In this document: one piece after another, positions 32,987 through 41,957 of the stretch | Layout: each line of letters begins with the position of its first letter | How positions within the stretch are numbered: position 1 is the first letter of the stretch | Assembly: GCF_000717175.1 (NCBI RefSeq) | Contig: NZ_JNYD01000003.1 | Location: 620,001-684,000, forward strand | Length of the DNA: 64,000 bases | Direction: 5' to 3' | Source: Pseudonocardia autotrophica | GTDB taxonomy: Bacteria > Actinomycetota > Actinomycetes > Mycobacteriales > Pseudonocardiaceae | The notes under the pieces: model-generated | The model's database searches: none | What the model was told of the DNA's origin: nothing | What the model saw: the letters and a program-made list of their open reading frames with translations, nothing else | Program-made: the position numbers and the translations under genes

Positions 32987-34723
32987 TCACCCCCTCCCCG
33001 CCAGCACCTCGACGGCACTGCGGCCGGCCTCCGTGCCCTCCCTCGCCTTGAGCGCCCAGCGGCTCCACCGGGCGGCGCCGCGCGCCGGCTCGGACCACGG
33101 CTCGCAGTACACGAGCCGGGTGCCGCCGGTGGTGAGCCAGCGGTAGATCAGGCGCACCTCCTCGGGCGGTGCCCCGTGCAGCGGCCCCTCGCCGGGCAGG
33201 ATCGTCTGGGCACCGGCCCGCAGCGCCTCGACGACGGGCATCGGCCGCACCGCACGTCGGGCCACGTCCGCCGCCGCCAGCTGCCCGTACCGCACCACGG
33301 CGAGCTCCCAGCCGCCGCGGCCGTCCGGCCGCGCCCCGACGAGCTCGGGCTGGGCGGCCAGCTCGGCCAGCGTCTGGCGCCGCTCGAGCGCCGAGATCAG
33401 CGCCGCCAGCCGGTCCCGGTCGCCCGCCGCCTCCTCGAACCGCTCCTTGCCCGCCAGCTCGTCGACCCCGCGGGCGAGCCGGTGCAGCGGGTCGTCGCTC
33501 GCCCCGTGGACCAGCGACCGCAGCGACTCGACGGCGGGGGCGTACTCCTCCGGCGTCTGCAGACCCGCGCACGGGGCTCCGCACTTGCCCAGCTCGTGGA
33601 GCATGCAGGGCGACGCGGACGGCGCCCGGGCCGGGATCCGCTGCGTGCACCGCCGCAGCGGCACGGCGTCGAGCAGGGTGTCCAGTGCGGTGGCGGCGGA
33701 GCGGTGCGAGGCGAACGGGCCCAGCGCGCCCTCCCGGGCGCTGGTGACCACCGACAGCCGGGGGAAGGTCTCGGCGGTCGGCGCCACCCACCAGGTGCGG
33801 CCGGGGTTGCGCGAGCGGCGGTTGTACTTCGGCTTGTGCGCCGCGAGCAGCCGCAGCTCCCGGACGCCCGCCTCGAGCGCGTGCGCGCAGACGACCGAGT
33901 CCACCCGCTCGGCCAGCGCCACCATGTCCCGGATCCGGCTGCGCCGCTCGCCCGCGGTGAAGTAGCTGCGCACCCGCCGGCGCAGGTCGCCGCTGGTGCC
34001 GACGTAGAGCACCTCCTCGCGCGGCCCCCGGAACAGGTACACGCCCGGCGCCGAGGGCACCTGCTCGGCGAGGTGGCGCTTCTGCCGCTGGCGCTGGGTC
34101 GGCCGGTGCGCCGACGCCTCCCGGGTGAGCGCGAGCAGCTCCTCCAGGCTCTGCACGCCCAGGTTCCCGACCCGCTCGAGCAGGTGGTGCAGCACCTCCA
34201 CCGTGGCCCGCGCGTCGGACAGCGCCCGGTGGTTCGGCTGCGTGCGGGTGCCGAAGTGCCGGGCGAGCGCACCGAGCCGCACGCTCGGGCACTCGTCCCG
34301 GGTGAGGACCGCGCGCGCCAGCCGCGCGGTGCACAGGACGGGCGGCCGCGGCCACACCTGCCCGTGCCGCTCGCAGGCCGAGCGGAGGAAGCCGGAGTCG
34401 AACGGGGCGTTGTGCGCCACCAGGACCGCGCCGGTGAGGAACTCCAGCACGGACGGCAGCACAGCGGGCAGCCGCGGCGCGGTGCGGACCATGGCGGTGG
34501 TGATGCCGGTGAGCGCCACGACGTTCGGCGGGATGCCGGTGCCGGGGTCGACGAGCGTGCCGAGCTCGCCCAGCTCCTCGCCGCCCCGCACCTTCACGGC
34601 GCCGACCTCGGTGATCCCGTCCCGTTCGTGGCTCCCGCCGGTGGTCTCGAGGTCGAGCACGACGAACGTCACCTCGCGCAGCGGGGTGCCGAGCTCGTCG
34701 AACGAGAGCTGGGGAGCGGTCAC
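32987..34723 (-). CDS. DEDDh exonuclease fused to a UvrC-like GIY-YIG nuclease domain
   Basis: A 578-residue fusion similar to mycobacterial Rv2191. Residues 1-190 are a DnaQ-type 3'-5' exonuclease: motif I DLETTGG, motif II HNAPFDSGF, motif III HRALSDARATVEV, giving Asp, Glu, Asp, His and Asp. Residues ~215-300 are a GIY-YIG endonuclease: APGVYLFRGPREEVLYVGTS. A Cys cluster CMLHELGKCGAPCAG, as in UvrC, follows near 370. There is no UvrB-binding C-terminus. It is expected to act in DNA repair or DNA turnover. GTG 34723 is favoured over upstream starts because a TACCGT box ends 7 nt before it. Confidence 0.88.
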   Translation of the reverse strand: MTAPQLSFDELGTPLREVTFVVLDLETTGGSHERDGITEVGAVKVRGGEELGELGTLVDPGTGIPPNVVALTGITTAMVRTAPRLPAVLPSVLEFLTGAVLVAHNAPFDSGFLRSACERHGQVWPRPPVLCTARLARAVLTRDECPSVRLGALARHFGTRTQPNHRALSDARATVEVLHHLLERVGNLGVQSLEELLALTREASAHRPTQRQRQKRHLAEQVPSAPGVYLFRGPREEVLYVGTSGDLRRRVRSYFTAGERRSRIRDMVALAERVDSVVCAHALEAGVRELRLLAAHKPKYNRRSRNPGRTWWVAPTAETFPRLSVVTSAREGALGPFASHRSAATALDTLLDAVPLRRCTQRIPARAPSASPCMLHELGKCGAPCAGLQTPEEYAPAVESLRSLVHGASDDPLHRLARGVDELAGKERFEEAAGDRDRLAALISALERRQTLAELAAQPELVGARPDGRGGWELAVVRYGQLAAADVARRAVRPMPVVEALRAGAQTILPGEGPLHGAPPEEVRLIYRWLTTGGTRLVYCEPWSEPARGAARWSRWALKAREGTEAGRSAVEVLAGRG

Positions 34724-34730
34724 GGGGCGA

Positions 34731-34736
34731 ACGGTA
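34731..34736 (-). promoter_or_regulatory. -10 box of the exonuclease/GIY-YIG gene, leaderless spacing
   Basis: Minus-strand TACCGT, 7 nt before GTG 34723. Confidence 0.5.
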
Positions 34737-34833
34737 GTTCGAGCCCCCGACATTTCCTCGCACACCCGTTCGAGCGTGTCGCGGAACGGGGTGCGTCGCG
34801 GCCGAATCCGTGGCCGCCCGTCCGGATCGGGGA

Positions 34834-34839
34834 TAACCT
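34834..34839 (+). promoter_or_regulatory. -10 box of the NYN-domain gene, leaderless spacing
   Basis: TAACCT, 6 nt before ATG 34846. Confidence 0.5.
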
Positions 34840-34845
34840 TGACCG

Positions 34846-36186
34846 ATGTACCCGGAGGACGCCGCGCCCGAGCACCCGCAGGGTGCCGCGGCGTCCGCCG
34901 GACGCGCCGCGGACCTGGACTGGAACCTCCTCCCGGACCCCGTGCGGCACCGCCTGGCCGAGGTCGCGGGCATCGCGCTCGCCGGCCTCCCGCCGGCCGA
35001 GGTGCCCGGCGCGCTCCGCCAGTTCGCCCGCTTCACCCCGGCCAAGCGCGCCCGCCTCGGCGGCACGAAGCTGGTCCGCGAGCTGCGGGACAACGCGAGC
35101 TTCCGCACCGCCGTCGTCGCGTGGTGGGAGGAGCACCGGCCCGGCGAGCTCGCGGCGGGACCGGACGAACCCCTCACGGCCGCGGCCGCCGCGGTGCTCA
35201 CCGGCGCACCCGGCGCGCGGGGTGCGGTCGCCTCCGTCGCCCGGCGGGGCGACGCGGCCGAGGCCCGCGCCGAGCGCGACGAGGCCCTGGCCCGGGCGGA
35301 CAAGCTGACCGTCGAGGTCGAGCGGCTGCGCGCCGAGCTGACCGAGGCCCGCGACCAGGCCCGCGAGGCCGCCGCGCAGCGCGAGCACGAGGTGGCGCAG
35401 CTGCGCCGCAAGGTGTCCGAGCAGGGCAGCAAGCTCCGGATCGCGCTCGACGCGCGGAGCGAGCTGGAGGCGGAGGTCGCCCGGCTGCGGGCGGGCGTCG
35501 ACGACCGGCTGGCCGAGGTCGTGCGGGAACGGGACCGCGAGCGGGAGCGCGCCGAGGAGGAGCGCGCCCGCGCCCAGCGCGCCCAGGCCGAGGTCGCGGC
35601 CGCGCGCCAGGCGGCCAAGGAGGCCCGGCAGGGCGACGAGGTGCGGCTCGGGCTGCTGCTCGAGACCCTCGGGGGCGCCGTGCAGGGCCTGCGGCGCGAG
35701 CTCTCCCTCGGCGGCGGCGGGCCGCGTCCGGCGGACCTCGTCGCCGGTCCGGACGGCACCCGCGGCACCCCGGTCGTCAACCTCGCGACGCTCGACGCGC
35801 TGCTGGCCCTGCCCGCCGCACACCTCATCGTCGACGGCTACAACGTCAGCAAGACCGGCTACCCCGAGCTGCCGCTGGCCGACCAGCGCACCCGGCTCGT
35901 GGGGCAGCTCGGCGCGCTCGCCGCGCGGACCGGGGTCGAGGTCACCGTGGTGTTCGACGGCGCCGCGGTCAGCGCCGCGCAGACCCGCGGTGCACGCGGG
36001 GTGCGGGTGCTGTTCAGCGACCCGGGCGTGATCGCCGACGACGTCATCCGCGACCTCGTCGCCGCCGAGCCGCAGGGCCGGCCACTGCTGGTCGCGTCCT
36101 CGGACCGCGCGGTCGCCGCGTCGGTGCGCCGCCGCGGGGCGCACGCGGTGCCCTCCTCCGTGCTCCTCGGCCGCCTCCGCTCCTGA
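34846..36186 (+). CDS. NYN (PIN-like) domain protein with long coiled coil
   Basis: A 446-residue protein. Residues 1-110 are a helical region (PVRHRLAEVAGIALAGLPP), 140-260 a charged coiled coil rich in Arg/Glu/Ala (AEEERARAQRAQAEVAAARQ), and ~320-446 a YacP-like NYN nuclease domain. The latter has HLIVDGYNVSKTGYPELPL, VVFDGA and ADDVIRDLVA, supplying the acidic residues of a PIN-fold RNase. It is probably an RNA-processing or RNA-decay factor; the coiled coil may make it oligomeric. It is divergent from the exonuclease gene across 122 bp. Confidence 0.85.
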   Translation: MYPEDAAPEHPQGAAASAGRAADLDWNLLPDPVRHRLAEVAGIALAGLPPAEVPGALRQFARFTPAKRARLGGTKLVRELRDNASFRTAVVAWWEEHRPGELAAGPDEPLTAAAAAVLTGAPGARGAVASVARRGDAAEARAERDEALARADKLTVEVERLRAELTEARDQAREAAAQREHEVAQLRRKVSEQGSKLRIALDARSELEAEVARLRAGVDDRLAEVVRERDRERERAEEERARAQRAQAEVAAARQAAKEARQGDEVRLGLLLETLGGAVQGLRRELSLGGGGPRPADLVAGPDGTRGTPVVNLATLDALLALPAAHLIVDGYNVSKTGYPELPLADQRTRLVGQLGALAARTGVEVTVVFDGAAVSAAQTRGARGVRVLFSDPGVIADDVIRDLVAAEPQGRPLLVASSDRAVAASVRRRGAHAVPSSVLLGRLRS

Positions 36187-36318
36187 TCTCGTTCCTGATC
36201 CCGCCCCTGATCTCCGCCGGGCCCGTCCGCGCAGGTCGGGGGCCTGTTCTCCGGAAACTGTCGGTGCCGCTCCGTACGGTGCGCCCCGACGAGATCACCG
36301 GAGGCGAGGAGCGACACG

Positions 36319-36657
36319 ATGATCGTCGACTGCGACAGCTGCGAGGTCCGCGGGCGGTCCTGCGGGGACTGCGCGATCGGGGTCCTGCTGGGCATGCCCG
36401 GGATGCCGGCGGAGGTGCCGTCGGCGGCGCCCGCGGCCGGTCCGCCGGCCCCGGCCGACGCGGACGGGGCGCCCGCCGTGGGCGACGGGTACCTGCCGTC
36501 CACCGCGCCACGGGTACAGCTCGACGCAGCCGAGCGGCAGGCGTTGGCCGTCCTGGCGGACCAGGGCCTGCTGCCGCGGTTGCGCTTGGTCCCGACGCGT
36601 ACCCGCACCGTCACCGACATCGGGGGCGGCACGGCCGATCGCCGCAACGCTGTGTAG
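36319..36657 (+). CDS. Small actinobacterial Cys-pair protein of unknown function
   Basis: A 112-residue protein starting MIVDCDSCEVRGRSCGDCAI, with CxxC pairs at Cys5/Cys8 and Cys15/Cys18 (four Cys in 14 residues), a likely zinc or Fe-S site. A Pro/Ala-rich linker follows, then a short helix (AAERQALAVLADQGLLPRLRL). I recall similar short proteins near NlpC/P60 genes in actinobacteria. ATG 36319 has GGAGGCGAGGAG before it. Function is unknown. Confidence 0.65.
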   Translation: MIVDCDSCEVRGRSCGDCAIGVLLGMPGMPAEVPSAAPAAGPPAPADADGAPAVGDGYLPSTAPRVQLDAAERQALAVLADQGLLPRLRLVPTRTRTVTDIGGGTADRRNAV

Positions 36658-36906
36658 CGAATCGCGGCACCGATCGCGCCGGAAGGTCACGATCGGCGAC
36701 GAGCGGGCGGACGACCGCTCACAGCACGGCTCACCGGCCGAGTCTGGACGGGTGAATCACACGCTCGTAATCTTCCCGCGACCTTGCGTGATCGGCCGTC
36801 GTCCCCAGGGCGGCCCGCGAGGTCACCGCCGCGGCGCCTCTCGGCGCCCCACCGCCCGGGATCCCCGACCCGGGCACGGCGGGTGCGAGGAGGAGGTCAC
36901 GTCCGC

Positions 36907-38148
36907 GTGCTGTCGTCCCGAGAGCGGAGGACCCGGCGGGCCGGAGCGGTCCGGACCGGCGCGCGGACCGCTGCACGGGCCGGTGCACGGGCCGGTGCAC
37001 GGGCCTCCGTGTCGGTCGCCCTGGTCGCCGCCGCGGTCGTCGCGTTCCCGGCGGGTACCGCGGCCGCGAACCCGATCCTGCCGGGCATCCCCGGCGTGCC
37101 CGCCCCCGCCCCCGCTCCCGCCGATCCGGTGACCCCGGCGGCGCCGGGCGCTCCCGCGGACCCGGCCGCGCCGGCGGCGCCCCTCGCGCCCGAGGTGCAG
37201 GTTCCGGCCGCGCCCGAGCCGCCCCGCACCCCGGAGGAGGCGCGGCAGCGGCTCAACGACGTCCGGCACGAGGCCGAGGCACTCACCGAGCAGTGGCACG
37301 CCGCCACGGACGACCTCACGGCCAAGCAGACCGAGGCCGACCGGCTCCGCGAGGCGGTGGACCCGCTGCGGACCGCCGCCGACCAGGCCCGAGGGGACGA
37401 GGAGACCTACCGCGAGACGCTCGACGGCGTCACGCTCTCCTTCTACGAGAACGGCCGGCTGGACCAGTTCAACGCCCTGCTCGCCAGCTCCTCCCCGCAG
37501 GCCTACCTCGACCAGATGTCGGCCCTGGAGACCCTGTCGGCGGACCGGCTCGTCGTGCTCGACGACCTGAAGGACAAGGTCGACCGCGCCGCGCACACCC
37601 AGGCCGAGGCGGACGACGCGACCCTGCGCGCCCAGACCGCCGCGGACGACGCCCGCCGGGCCGCGGACGAGATCGGGACCCGCAAGGCCGACGCCGAGAA
37701 GCGGATCGGCGAGGCCGAGGCCCTGCTCCGCCAGCTGAGCCCGGCCGAGATCGCGGACCTCAACGGGCCCGCCGAGGACGCGCCGGACATCCTGCTCGGC
37801 ACCGGCGTGGGCGCCGACGCACTGCGGGCGGCCGCGACCAAGCTCGGCCGGCCATACGTGTGGGGCGCCAGCGGGCCGGGCTCGTTCGACTGCTCCGGGC
37901 TGACCTCGTGGGCGTTCAAGCAGGCCGGGATCACGCTGCCGCGCTCGAGCAGCGCGCAGTCCCGGGTCGGCACGCCGGTGTCCTGGAGCGACATGCGGCC
38001 CGGGGACCTCGTCTTCTACTACTCCCCGGTGAGCCACGTCGGCATCTACGCCGGCGGCGGCAAGATGATCAACGCGCCGCAGAGCGGCGACGTCGTCAAG
38101 TACCAGACCGTGTCCCGCAGCGCGTTCACCGGCGCGCGGCGCCTCTGA
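36907..38148 (+). CDS. Secreted NlpC/P60 peptidoglycan endopeptidase (RipC-like)
   Basis: A 413-residue exported hydrolase corresponding to mycobacterial RipC (Rv2190c). A long Arg/Ala-rich N-region encoded by a short DNA repeat (~36,960-37,005) precedes the hydrophobic core (VALVAAAVVAFPAGTAAA). Residues ~115-290 form a coiled coil that usually inhibits or positions the enzyme (EEARQRLNDVRHEAEALTEQ). The catalytic domain has Cys329 in FDCSG, His377 in SHVGIY and Asn389 in MINAPQSG at the third position, where many relatives have His or Glu. It cuts D-Glu-DAP stem peptides in cell separation. GTG 36907 has GAGGAGG upstream. Confidence 0.87.
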   Translation: MLSSRERRTRRAGAVRTGARTAARAGARAGARASVSVALVAAAVVAFPAGTAAANPILPGIPGVPAPAPAPADPVTPAAPGAPADPAAPAAPLAPEVQVPAAPEPPRTPEEARQRLNDVRHEAEALTEQWHAATDDLTAKQTEADRLREAVDPLRTAADQARGDEETYRETLDGVTLSFYENGRLDQFNALLASSSPQAYLDQMSALETLSADRLVVLDDLKDKVDRAAHTQAEADDATLRAQTAADDARRAADEIGTRKADAEKRIGEAEALLRQLSPAEIADLNGPAEDAPDILLGTGVGADALRAAATKLGRPYVWGASGPGSFDCSGLTSWAFKQAGITLPRSSSAQSRVGTPVSWSDMRPGDLVFYYSPVSHVGIYAGGGKMINAPQSGDVVKYQTVSRSAFTGARRL

Positions 38149-38281
38149 CCTCGTCCGCTCCCCGTGCCGCCGGCGGCCGGTTCGCCTCCCGCGATCCGGC
38201 CGCCGCGGACCTCCACGAAGCACCCGGCTCGGGTGCGCGCTGCGCCCGGCGGCGGGGCGCAGCGCGGCATCCCGGGCCCGC

Positions 38282-38287
38282 TAGGTT
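38282..38287 (+). promoter_or_regulatory. -10 box of pimB', leaderless spacing
   Basis: TAGGTT, 6 nt before GTG 38294. Confidence 0.5.
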
Positions 38288-38293
38288 CGCCGG

Positions 38294-39421
38294 GTGGCCC
38301 GCACGCTCCTCGTCACGAACGACTTCCCGCCCCGGCGGGGTGGCATCCAGAACTACCTGCGGGCCCTCGCCGACCGGCTGCCGCCCGGGGAGCTGGCCGT
38401 CTACGCCCCGGCGTGGGAGGGCGCGGCCGAGTTCGACGCCGGCCTCGGCTACCCCGTCCACCGGCACCCGACGTCGTTGATGCTGCCGGTGCGCGACGTC
38501 GCCCGGCGGGCGGCCGGGTACGTCCGCGAGCACGGCGCCACCACCGTCTGGTTCGGCGCGGCGGCACCGTTGGCGCTGCTGGGGCCGGGGCTGCGCCGGA
38601 CCGCGGGCGTCGAGCGGGTCGTGGCCAGCACGCACGGGCACGAGGTGGGCTGGTCGATGCTGCCCGGCGCCCGGCGGGCCCTGCGCCGCATCGGCGACGA
38701 CGCCGACGTCGTCACCGTCGTGTCGCGCTACACGCGCGGGCGGTTCGCGTCGGCCTTCGGGCCGCGGGCGGCGCTCGAACACCTGCCGCCGGCCGTCGAC
38801 ACCGAGGTCTTCCGGCCGGACCCGGCCGCCCGGGACGCGCTGCGGGCGCGGTACGGGGTGGGGGAGGCCCCGGTCGTGACGTGCCTGTCCCGGCTGGTGG
38901 CGCGCAAGGGACAGGATGCGCTGATCGAGGCCCTGGCCCCGCTGCGAGAACGGGTCCCGGGCACCCGGCTGCTGATCGTCGGCGACGGGCCGGACCGTGA
39001 CCGGCTGCCCCGGCTCGCGCAACGGCACGGGGTGAGCGCGCACGTGGTGTTCACCGGGCCGGTGCCCGCCGACGAGCTCGCCGCGCACCAGGCGGTGGGC
39101 GACGCGTTCGCGCTGCCCTGCCGGACGCGCGGCGGCGGGCTCGACGTCGAGGGCCTCGGCATCGTGCTGCTCGAGGCCTCGGCGTGCGGGGTGCCGGTCG
39201 TGGCGGGGGACAGCGGCGGAGCGCCGGAGACGGTGCGCGAGGGCGAGACGGGGCACGTCGTCGACGGCCGCGACCGCGACGCCCTGGTCGACGCCCTCGC
39301 CGACCTGCTCGCCGATCCCGATCGCGCGCGGAAGATGGGCGCCGCCGGCCGGGCCTGGATGCAGGAGGAGTGGACCCTCCCCACCCAGGTCGCCCGGCTG
39401 CGGGCCTTCCTCGCCGGGTAG
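38294..39421 (+). CDS. pimB: GT4 mannosyltransferase, PimB'-like
   Basis: A 375-residue GT-B glycosyltransferase of family GT4. N-terminal LVTNDFPPRRGGIQNYLRAL binds the phosphate of the acceptor; the donor site has LSRLVARKGQDALIEAL, VGDGPDRDRL, and the C-terminal EGLGIVLLEASACGVPVVAG with the EX7E acidic motif. The position between the NlpC/P60 gene and fadD15 matches Rv2188c (PimB'), which adds the second mannose to phosphatidylinositol mannoside (Ac1PIM1 to Ac1PIM2) on the cytoplasmic face of the membrane using GDP-mannose. Synteny and sequence agree. Confidence 0.88.
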   Translation: MARTLLVTNDFPPRRGGIQNYLRALADRLPPGELAVYAPAWEGAAEFDAGLGYPVHRHPTSLMLPVRDVARRAAGYVREHGATTVWFGAAAPLALLGPGLRRTAGVERVVASTHGHEVGWSMLPGARRALRRIGDDADVVTVVSRYTRGRFASAFGPRAALEHLPPAVDTEVFRPDPAARDALRARYGVGEAPVVTCLSRLVARKGQDALIEALAPLRERVPGTRLLIVGDGPDRDRLPRLAQRHGVSAHVVFTGPVPADELAAHQAVGDAFALPCRTRGGGLDVEGLGIVLLEASACGVPVVAGDSGGAPETVREGETGHVVDGRDRDALVDALADLLADPDRARKMGAAGRAWMQEEWTLPTQVARLRAFLAG

Positions 39422-39426
39422 ACCCC

Positions 39427-41238
39427 TTACGCCGGCTGCGGGGTCTCGGCGGGCGCGTAGATCGCGGCGATCTCGGCGGCGTACTGCTGCGCCACGACCG
39501 CTCGCTTCACCTTCAGCGTGGGCGTGAGCTCCCCGCCCGCCTCGGTGAAGTCGACGGGCAGGATGCGGAACTTGCGGATCCGCTCGGCCCGCGACACCGC
39601 CTGGTTGGCCTCCTCGACCGCGGCGGCGATCTCCCCGCGCAGCTCCGGGTCGTCGACCAGGTCGGCGGCCGAGGCCGGGTCGCCCGTGGCGGCCTTGCCG
39701 TGACGCTCGCGCCAGCCGGGCAGGGCCTCCGGGTCGATGGTGACCAGCGCACCGATGAAGGGCTTGCCGTCGCCGACGACCATGCACTGCCCGACGAGCG
39801 GGTGCGCCCGCAGCCGGTCCTCCAGCACCGCGGGGGCGACGTTCTTGCCGCCCGCGGTCACCAGGATCTCCTTCTTGCGGCCGGTGATGGTGAGGTAGCC
39901 GGCGTCGTCGAGCTCGCCGATGTCGCCGCTGTGGAACCAGCCGCCCTCGAGCGCCTCGGCGGTGGCCTTCTCGTTCTGCCAGTACCCGCGGAACACGATG
40001 TCGCCGCGGAGCAGGATCTCGCCGTCGTCGGCGATCCGGACGCCGTGGCCGGGCACCGGCCGGCCGACCGTGCCGACCCGCTGCGCCGACAGCGCGTTGA
40101 CGGTGATGCCGGCGCTGGTCTCGGTGAGGCCGTAGCCCTCGAGGATCGGCAGCCCGATGCCGCGGAAGAAGTGCCCGAGGCGCTCGCCGAGCGGGGCGCT
40201 GCCGGACACCGCGGCAACGACGCGGCCGCCGGTCGCGGCGCGCAGCCTGCCGTAGACGAGCTTGTCGAACACGGCGTGCTTCACCTTGAGCCCGAGGCCG
40301 GGGCCGCCGGTGTCCTGCGCCTGCGACCAGGCGATCGCGGTGTCCGCGGCGGCGTCGAAGATCCGGCCCTTGCCCTCGTCGTGCGCCTTCTGCCGGGCGC
40401 CGTTGTAGACCTTCTCGAACACGCGCGGGACGGCGAGCAGGAAGGTCGGGCGGAAGGTCTGCAGGTCCGGCAGCAGGTTCTTGGTGTCCGGGGTGTGCCC
40501 GATGACGGTGCGCGAGGCGATGGCGCCGCACTGGATGACCTTGCCGAAGACGTGCGCCAGCGGCAGGAACAGCAGCACCGAGCCGGTGTCGGTGAGCAGC
40601 TCGGAGAGCACCGCCCGGGTCGACGCGATCTCGGTGAGCAGGTTGCGGTGGGTCAGCTCGCAGCCCTTGGGGCGGCCCGTGGTGCCCGACGTGTAGATCA
40701 GCGTGGCCAGGTCGTCCGCCTTCACGGCCCGGCGGCGTTCGTGGACCTGCTCGTCGGCGAGGTCCTTGCCCGCGGCGACGAGCTCGTCGACCGCGCCGGA
40801 CGCGATCTCCTTGACGAACTTCAGCGTGACGCCGGCCCCGGCGACCAGCGCCGCGTGGTCGGCCGTCTCGACGACGATGCCGACCGCGCCGGAGTCGGAG
40901 AGGATCCACTCGATCTGCGAGGCCGAGGACGTCTCGTAGATCGGCACGGTGACCCCGCCGACGGCGAGGATCGCGAAGTCGACCAGCGTCCACTCGTAGC
41001 GGGTGCGGGACAGCAGCGCGACGCGGTCGCCCGGCCCGACGCCGGAGGCGATCAGCCCCCGCGCGACCGCGGTGACCTGCGCGGCGAACTCGGCGGCGGA
41101 GACGTCCCGCCAGCCGCCGGCCTGCTGGACGCGCAGCAGCGTGGTCCGCGGGACCTCGGCCTCGTTCGCGTAGACGGCGTCGAGGAGGTTCTCCTCCGGA
41201 CCGACCGTGACGGTCGCCGGGACGCTGTACTCACGCAC
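39427..41238 (-). CDS. fadD15: Long-chain fatty-acid-CoA ligase, FadD15-like
   Basis: A 603-residue adenylate-forming enzyme. P-loop TLIYTSGTTGRPKGCELTHR at about 175-195 binds ATP, GYGLTETSAGITVNA is the adenine/fatty-acid motif, and the C-terminal TGRKKEILVTAGGKNVAP carries the hinge and catalytic Lys region. It activates long-chain fatty acids to acyl-CoA at the inner membrane. GTG 41238 follows CAGGAGG. It lies tail to tail with pimB', 5 bp apart, as expected for Rv2187/Rv2188c. Chain length specificity is unknown. Confidence 0.92.
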   Translation of the reverse strand: MREYSVPATVTVGPEENLLDAVYANEAEVPRTTLLRVQQAGGWRDVSAAEFAAQVTAVARGLIASGVGPGDRVALLSRTRYEWTLVDFAILAVGGVTVPIYETSSASQIEWILSDSGAVGIVVETADHAALVAGAGVTLKFVKEIASGAVDELVAAGKDLADEQVHERRRAVKADDLATLIYTSGTTGRPKGCELTHRNLLTEIASTRAVLSELLTDTGSVLLFLPLAHVFGKVIQCGAIASRTVIGHTPDTKNLLPDLQTFRPTFLLAVPRVFEKVYNGARQKAHDEGKGRIFDAAADTAIAWSQAQDTGGPGLGLKVKHAVFDKLVYGRLRAATGGRVVAAVSGSAPLGERLGHFFRGIGLPILEGYGLTETSAGITVNALSAQRVGTVGRPVPGHGVRIADDGEILLRGDIVFRGYWQNEKATAEALEGGWFHSGDIGELDDAGYLTITGRKKEILVTAGGKNVAPAVLEDRLRAHPLVGQCMVVGDGKPFIGALVTIDPEALPGWRERHGKAATGDPASAADLVDDPELRGEIAAAVEEANQAVSRAERIRKFRILPVDFTEAGGELTPTLKVKRAVVAQQYAAEIAAIYAPAETPQPA

Positions 41239-41440
41239 GATCCTGACCTCCTGGCCGGCGTTGGCAGGTTACTCGTGAGGAAAGATAGCGCGTCGCCGCG
41301 CGGATCGGCAGGGCACCGGGTGTCCGGCTTGTCCGGTTCGCCCCGCCGGGCCCGCGCGGCCCCCGGTCCGGCCCGTCCGGGCCCCCGTCGCAGGTCCCGC
41401 AGGTCGGGGCGGGAGGATCGGGCCCGCGAGGAGGTGGCCG

Positions 41441-41854
41441 GTGCCCAGTGTGGACGTGGTGGACGAGACATTCCTGGCCGTACCCCCTGCGCGCGTCGCG
41501 GCCGAGTTCGCCGACCCGGGGGCCTGGCCGGCGCTCTGGCCGGACCTGCGGCTGGAGGTGCTCGCCGACCGCGGCGTCGAGGGCGTGCGCTGGACCGTGG
41601 GCGGCGCGCTGACCGGGAGCATGGAGGTGTGGCTGGAGGCCGTGCTCGACGGCACCGTCGTCCACTACTTCCTGCGCGCCGACCCCACGGGCCCGGACGG
41701 CCTGCCGGCGCGGTGGCCGCGCCGCCGTGCCACCGCCGAGACCCAGCGCCGGCAGCGCGCCGCCAAGCGGATCGCGTTCGCGCTCAAGGCGCGGCTGGAG
41801 GCGGGCCGGGCGCCGGGCGAGCCCCCGCCGACGGACCTGACGCGCCGGGCCTGA
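41441..41854 (+). CDS. SRPBCC-like small protein, polyketide-cyclase type
   Basis: A 137-residue protein resembling the START/Bet v1-type fold: VDVVDETFLAVPPARVAAEF with WPALWPDLRLEVLADRGVEG, and VWLEAVLDGTVVHYFLRADP. In mycobacteria a protein of this size (Rv2186c) sits beside fadD15. The last ~25 residues (APGEPPPTDLTRRA) enter a 14-bp tandem repeat in which every unit carries a TGA in one frame, so the C-terminus may have shifted by repeat growth. GTG 41441 follows GAGGAGG. Confidence 0.65.
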   Translation: MPSVDVVDETFLAVPPARVAAEFADPGAWPALWPDLRLEVLADRGVEGVRWTVGGALTGSMEVWLEAVLDGTVVHYFLRADPTGPDGLPARWPRRRATAETQRRQRAAKRIAFALKARLEAGRAPGEPPPTDLTRRA

Positions 41855-41891
41855 CGCGCCGGGCCTGACGCGCCCGGCCTGACGCGCCCGG
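41836..41891. repeat. Four 14-bp tandem repeats across a stop codon
   Basis: CCTGACGCGCC(G/C)GG occurs four times; the second unit includes the stop of the SRPBCC-like gene (41852-41854). Further degenerate units reach about 41925. Confidence 0.85.
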
Positions 41892-41957
41892 CCGACGCGC
41901 CGGCGCCCCCGACGCGCCGGGCCGGGCGGAACGGCCCTCACGTAGCGTCTGCAGATC

